From Piscirickettsiaceae bacterium (GTDB lineage: Bacteria > Pseudomonadota > Gammaproteobacteria > Nitrosococcales > Methylophagaceae), in the NCBI GenBank assembly GCA_013215825.1, contig JABSQN010000004.1:434001-498000 (forward strand): DNA of 64,000 nt. Direction: 5' to 3'. The position numbers and the translations under genes are program-made. The notes beneath the pieces are model-generated. The model saw only the letters and a list, made by a program, of their open reading frames with translations, had not been told where the DNA came from and searched no databases. Shown piece after piece: positions 60,194-64,000 of the stretch. Position 1 is the stretch's first letter. The number at the start of each line of letters is the position of its first letter.

Positions 60194-60630
60194 GTGAACA
60201 AGAAACTGAAGTAGCTGATGAGTGGGCTGCCGCATTAGAAGAACAATCTGATGCTGAAAAAGATCCATGGGCTGCCGCATTAGAAGAACAATCTAATACC
60301 GAGTCAACACAAGTACAGGCTGATCCAGCGCCAATTACTCGACTTGATGATGATTCAACACCCAAGTTTGATGTTAATTTAGATATGGTATTGGATATTC
60401 CAGTCACTATCTCAATGGAAATTGGTCGCACCAAAATCAATATTCGTAACTTATTACAATTAAGCCAAGGTTCCGTAGTTGAATTAGATCGTCTAGCGGG
60501 TGAACCTATGGATGTATTAGTTAATGATACGTTAATTGCTCATGGCGAAGTTGTAGTGGTTAATGACAAGTTTGGTATTCGCTTAACCGATGTTATTAGT
60601 GCCGATGAACGCATTAAAAATCTTCGCTGA
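60190..60630 (+). CDS. fliN: Flagellar motor switch protein FliN
   Basis: 146 aa. The C-terminal SPOA domain (about 65-145) with VTISMEIGRTKINIRNLLQLSQGSVVELDRLAGEPMDVLVN is standard. The N-terminal linker holds a repeated WAAALEEQS unit (27-base perfect direct repeat at 60223-60249 and 60268-60294). Overlaps fliM and fliO at start and stop codons. Confidence 0.97.
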   Translation: MSEQETEVADEWAAALEEQSDAEKDPWAAALEEQSNTESTQVQADPAPITRLDDDSTPKFDVNLDMVLDIPVTISMEIGRTKINIRNLLQLSQGSVVELDRLAGEPMDVLVNDTLIAHGEVVVVNDKFGIRLTDVISADERIKNLR

Positions 60631-61064
60631 TGAAAGTACTTTTTCCTGGCGTATTAACCCTGTTTTCTAATCTGGCTTTTGCTGCTGATAATGTTGAGCA
60701 TACTACGTCAAAACTATTAACAACACCTCCCGTAACAACAGGTGTATTATTAGAAACCTTATTAGGTCTATTCTTAGTACTGATCTGCATTGCTTTTTTA
60801 GCATGGTTGCTTCGCCGTACAGGTCGGTTTAATGCTACTGCAAATGGACAAATGAAGATTATTGCTGGCTTATCCATGGGACCTCGTGAACGAGTGATAT
60901 TATTACAAGTCGGTGGAAAGCAAATTTTAGTCGGTGTAACGGCACAACAAATTCAGACATTACATGTACTTGAACAAAATATTGATACAAGTAATAGTGA
61001 TAATAATAGCAGTACTTTTTCCGAAAAATTTCAGCAAATAATGCAGCAACGGAGTCAATCATGA
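60630..61064 (+). CDS. fliO: Flagellar biosynthesis protein FliO
   Basis: 144 aa. Signal-like start, one membrane segment (about 40-62), then the short cytoplasmic domain [40 protein letters not shown] typical of FliO. It assists FliP pore assembly. Its start overlaps the fliN stop by one base and its end overlaps fliP. Confidence 0.92.
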   Translation: MKVLFPGVLTLFSNLAFAADNVEHTTSKLLTTPPVTTGVLLETLLGLFLVLICIAFLAWLLRRTGRFNATANGQMKIIAGLSMGPRERVILLQVGGKQILVGVTAQQIQTLHVLEQNIDTSNSDNNSSTFSEKFQQIMQQRSQS

Positions 61065-61798
61065 TCCGCGCTTTATTCTCATTGGCTTTACTCTTTCTAC
61101 CACTTTTAGCCATTGCTGAACCTGGTATTCCAGCAATAACAATGACAACGAATGAAGATGGCGGGCAAAATTACACCGTCACGTTACAAATTCTTGCATT
61201 AATGACGGTGCTAACATTATTACCCGCCGCATTAATGATGATGACTTCCTTTACTCGTATCATTATCGTGCTGTCTATATTGCGTCAAGCCATGGGCGTG
61301 CAATCGACACCATCAAACCAAGTTTTAATCGGTTTATCACTCTTTTTAACTTTTTTCATTATGCATCCGGTATTTGATAATTCATTTACCAATGGCGTAC
61401 AACCCTATCTTGATGGTGAAATCGAAGTCGGTACGGCAATTGACAGAACCACCCTGCCCTTCAAAGAATTTATGCTCGCCCAAACCCGTGAAAGTGATAT
61501 TGAATTATTTGCCAGTATTTCAGGACACGGGCCAATAGAAACAAAAGCGGATATACCCTTTAGTTTACTATTGCCCGCCTTTGTTACTAGTGAACTTAAA
61601 ACGGCCTTTCAAATTGGCTTTTTAATCTTTATCCCGTTTTTAATCATCGATCTTGTTGTTGCCAGTGTACTGATGGCAATGGGGATGATGATGCTCTCCC
61701 CCATGTTGATATCCTTACCCTTCAAACTGATGCTATTTGTATTAATTGATGGTTGGGCATTATTGATGGGTACTCTCGCTTCAAGTTTTTACGTTTAG
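61061..61798 (+). CDS. fliP: Flagellar export pore protein FliP
   Basis: 245 aa. A cleavable signal (about 1-20) precedes the FliP core: [85 protein letters not shown]. Forms the export gate with FliQ and FliR. Confidence 0.97.
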   Translation: MIRALFSLALLFLPLLAIAEPGIPAITMTTNEDGGQNYTVTLQILALMTVLTLLPAALMMMTSFTRIIIVLSILRQAMGVQSTPSNQVLIGLSLFLTFFIMHPVFDNSFTNGVQPYLDGEIEVGTAIDRTTLPFKEFMLAQTRESDIELFASISGHGPIETKADIPFSLLLPAFVTSELKTAFQIGFLIFIPFLIIDLVVASVLMAMGMMMLSPMLISLPFKLMLFVLIDGWALLMGTLASSFYV

Positions 61799-61800
61799 TT

Positions 61801-62070
61801 ATGACGCCTGAAACAGTCCTCACTGTTATGCAACAAACCCTGCAAATTATTACCATGCTCATTGCCGTAATTCTATTGCCTGCCTTATTTGTCGGTTTAA
61901 TCGTCAGTATGTTTCAAGCGGCCACCTCTATTAACGAGCAAACTTTAAGTTTTATTCCAAAACTACTTGTTACAATTCTTGTTTTAGCCTCGGCTGGCCC
62001 TTGGATGCTAAGTTTACTTACAGGTTATGCACGACGTATTTTTGAAGATATTCCCTTCTTAATCGGCTAA
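61801..62070 (+). CDS. fliQ: Flagellar export protein FliQ
   Basis: 89 aa from ATG 61801; a longer frame starting at 61753 lies inside fliP and is unlikely. Two membrane helices with PALFVGLIVSMFQAATSINEQTLSFIPKL and the end YARRIFEDIPFLIG are typical. Starts 2 bases after fliP. Confidence 0.96.
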   Translation: MTPETVLTVMQQTLQIITMLIAVILLPALFVGLIVSMFQAATSINEQTLSFIPKLLVTILVLASAGPWMLSLLTGYARRIFEDIPFLIG

Positions 62071-62072
62071 TA

Positions 62073-62855
62073 ATGCAATTTACTAGTGCAGAAATAAGCG
62101 GCTTATTAGGAAGTTATATTTGGCCTTTCTTCCGTATCGCCGCTTTAGTAATGACCGCCCCTATTTTCAGTAGTAACTTTGTTAATATGAAAAGTAGGCT
62201 ACTGATTGCACTCGCTATCAGCATCGTTATTGTACCTTCTATTCCTAATGCTGCGCCTGCTGTAGAACCCTTAAGTGGGGCCGGATTATTGATTGTTTCA
62301 CACCAAATATTAATTGGTGCCTGTATGGGCTTTATGCTGCAATTATTATTCAATTCCTTCATTATTGCAGGGCAAATTATCGCCATGCAGATGGGCCTTG
62401 GCTTTGCCTCCATGATTGATCCTCAAAATGGTGTAACCGTTCCTGTGATCAGTCAATTTTATTTGATCTTTGTTACTTTAGTATTTCTTAGCCTCGATGG
62501 CCATTTAATTTTATTGCAAGTGCTTACTGAAAGCTTTGTTACTCTACCTGTTCAAGCTTCAGGCTTACCGCATACCAGTTTTCGTGATTTAGTCGGGCAA
62601 GCCAGCTGGATGTACGCCTCTGGCCTATTAGTCGCATTGCCAGCAATCGGCTCATTGATGATGGTCAACCTTTCCTTTGGTATTTTGTCACGTGCGGCAC
62701 CACAAATCAGCCCGTTTTCTATTGGTTTCCCAATGACAATCATCCTAGGCTTTGCCATTATTTATTTCACATTACCCACGGCATCTAATCATTTAGTCAC
62801 TATGGCTGATCAGATGTTGCAAATGATTCGTTTTTTGGTGAATCCAAATGGCTGA
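62073..62855 (+). CDS. fliR: Flagellar export protein FliR
   Basis: 260 aa, about six membrane helices. Motifs SYIWPFFRIAALVMTAPIFSS, GQIIAMQMGLGFASMIDPQNG and QISPFSIGFPMTIILGF are as in FliR. Completes the export gate with FliP and FliQ. Overlaps flhB by 8 bases. Confidence 0.96.
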   Translation: MQFTSAEISGLLGSYIWPFFRIAALVMTAPIFSSNFVNMKSRLLIALAISIVIVPSIPNAAPAVEPLSGAGLLIVSHQILIGACMGFMLQLLFNSFIIAGQIIAMQMGLGFASMIDPQNGVTVPVISQFYLIFVTLVFLSLDGHLILLQVLTESFVTLPVQASGLPHTSFRDLVGQASWMYASGLLVALPAIGSLMMVNLSFGILSRAAPQISPFSIGFPMTIILGFAIIYFTLPTASNHLVTMADQMLQMIRFLVNPNG

Positions 62856-63981
62856 AGAAACCGGTCAAGAAAAAACCGAAGAGCCCTCCGCCAAGCGTCT
62901 GAATGACGCACGGGAAAAAGGGCAAGTACCGCGTTCAAAAGAATTTACGACGGTTATCGTCTTAATTGCAAGTGCGGTTGCATTAATGTTTTTGGGTGAA
63001 GGAATTATCCGAAGTCTCAGTAAAGTAATGATTAAATCATTTAGCTTTACTCGCAAAGAAATCTTTGACCCAGCCGCCATTGCTAATCACTTTTGGTTTT
63101 CAATAGAAACCATTTCATTATATTTGGGGGCATTTTTAGCAATCACTGCATTAGCCGCATTAATTGCACCGACAAGTATTGGTGGCTGGAATTTTTCAGC
63201 ACAAGCTTTTGGCGTCAAATTAGAAAAACTAGACCCTATAAAAGGCTTAAAACGTATTTTAGGACCGCAAGGACTGATTGAATTAATCAAAGCGTTAGGA
63301 AAGTTTATTTTAGTCGGCGTTATTTCAACCATGATTTTATGGGGTTTACGTGACCGATTATTGACACTGGGTAATCAAGAAGTTGAAGTGGCGATGGCGG
63401 CACTGGGTAATATCGTTATTTGGGGCTTTCTTACTATCTCCAGCAGCCTCTTGTTAATTGCTTTAATTGATGTGCCCTTTCAACACTGGAATCATATCCG
63501 CCAACTAAAAATGACCAAGCAAGAACTCAAGGATGAAAGTAAGGAATCCGATGGTAATCCTGAGATGAAAGGACGTATTCGTCGTATGCAAATTGAGTTA
63601 TCTCAACAGCGCATGATGCAAGACGTGCCACAGGCTGACGTCATTATAACTAACCCAACTCACTATGCTGTTGCGATACGTTATGACCAAGCTGGCAATG
63701 GTGCGCCGACGGTTGTTGCTAAGGGAGCAGATTTCATTGCACAACAAATTAGAAAGGTCGGTGATGCCAATGAAGTTCCCCTTTTAGAGGCTCCACCACT
63801 CACTCGTGCCATTTATTATAGTACCGAAATCGGCGAAGAAATTCCTTCTGGTCTATATATTGCAGTAGCCCAAGTATTAGCGTTTGTCTTCCAATTGCGT
63901 CGCTACAGTAAACAAGGTGGTAGCAAGCCTAAACTGAATACGGAGGACCTGCCAATACCAGATGAATTTAAACGAGATTAA
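62848..63981 (+). CDS. flhB: Flagellar export switch protein FlhB
   Basis: 377 aa. N-terminal SAKRLNDAREKGQVPRSKE, four membrane helices, then the cytoplasmic domain with the self-cleavage site NPTH at 269-272 (in ITNPTHYAVAIRYD). Cleavage there switches secretion from hook to filament proteins. Followed by a gene start at 63985. Confidence 0.97.
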   Translation: MAEETGQEKTEEPSAKRLNDAREKGQVPRSKEFTTVIVLIASAVALMFLGEGIIRSLSKVMIKSFSFTRKEIFDPAAIANHFWFSIETISLYLGAFLAITALAALIAPTSIGGWNFSAQAFGVKLEKLDPIKGLKRILGPQGLIELIKALGKFILVGVISTMILWGLRDRLLTLGNQEVEVAMAALGNIVIWGFLTISSSLLLIALIDVPFQHWNHIRQLKMTKQELKDESKESDGNPEMKGRIRRMQIELSQQRMMQDVPQADVIITNPTHYAVAIRYDQAGNGAPTVVAKGADFIAQQIRKVGDANEVPLLEAPPLTRAIYYSTEIGEEIPSGLYIAVAQVLAFVFQLRRYSKQGGSKPKLNTEDLPIPDEFKRD

Positions 63982-63984
63982 TAA

Positions 63985-64000
63985 ATGGAAAATAATGCTT
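63985..64000 (+). CDS. flhA: Start of a gene, probably flhA, cut by the window edge
   Basis: ATG at 63985, 3 bases after the flhB stop, reads MENNA before the edge. flhA follows flhB in most flagellar operons, which is the only ground for the name. Confidence 0.5.

Overview
The window is a stretch of AT-rich gammaproteobacterial chromosome. The evidence is conserved gene order and protein families: carA-carB-greA-rlmE-ftsH-folP-glmM-tpiA-secG-tRNA-Leu, zapB-like-zapA-6S RNA, ygfB-pepP-ubiH-ubiI, rhlB/trxA divergent, and a fliL-M-N-O-P-Q-R-flhB-flhA flagellar operon. HemB is of the Asp-rich (Pseudomonas-like) type. I cannot name the genus from sequence alone. A motile, aerobic or microaerobic environmental organism outside Enterobacterales is the best reading.

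Layout. 1-3085: a two-component pair on the minus strand (membrane histidine kinase, cut by the window edge, and an NtrC-type sigma-54 regulator). 3086-7780: a long AT-rich spacer with a possible IS30-type end, a CHASE-PAS-GGDEF-EAL-CZB cyclic-di-GMP protein, and a divergent Tsx/OmpK-like porin. 7841-8188: two leucine tRNA loci. One (GAG) is complete. The other (UAA) lacks a normal 5' part and sits where the usual secG-tRNA-rimP-nusA synteny breaks. 8198-19381: a long minus-strand housekeeping block from secG back to carA. 19555-24711: hemB-aroE, a small CWC protein, an HxlR regulator divergent from an Old Yellow Enzyme, a Tag-like glycosylase, a DUF6868 protein and a SpoIIAA-like protein. 24713-24878: a palindromic MITE-like element. 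24901-26740: dinB, 6S RNA, zapA and a zapB-like gene. 26847-31133: ygfB, pepP and two ubiquinone hydroxylases. 31130-36198: rhlB with two unknown genes, trxA and uvrD. 36261-39740: an orphan TRAP-type binding lipoprotein with a DUF411 protein, an EamA transporter, a YacL protein and a small charged protein. 40347-43151: a YqaA protein, a Fur-box-preceded cytochrome c/FTR1 iron permease and a decayed CDF transporter. 43307-49243: an SMP-30-like protein, an SrmB-like helicase coupled to a PqiA-half protein and a PLA2-like secreted protein, glgA and zwf. 49355-57003: an outer-membrane barrel, LolA-like, RND/MMPL and TetR cluster, then a P-type ATPase. 57225-64000: psd, then the flagellar operon, which runs off the window edge into flhA.

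Most of the window is conserved core. The accessory or odd points are the damaged tRNA-Leu(UAA) at a synteny break, the two inverted-repeat elements, the CDF pseudogene, the CZB domain that lacks one expected zinc ligand, the RND-LolA-barrel cluster, the orphan TRAP lipoprotein operon, the coupled helicase-PqiA-PLA2-like genes and the tandem fliL genes. I found no CRISPR array, prophage or clearly new defence system.
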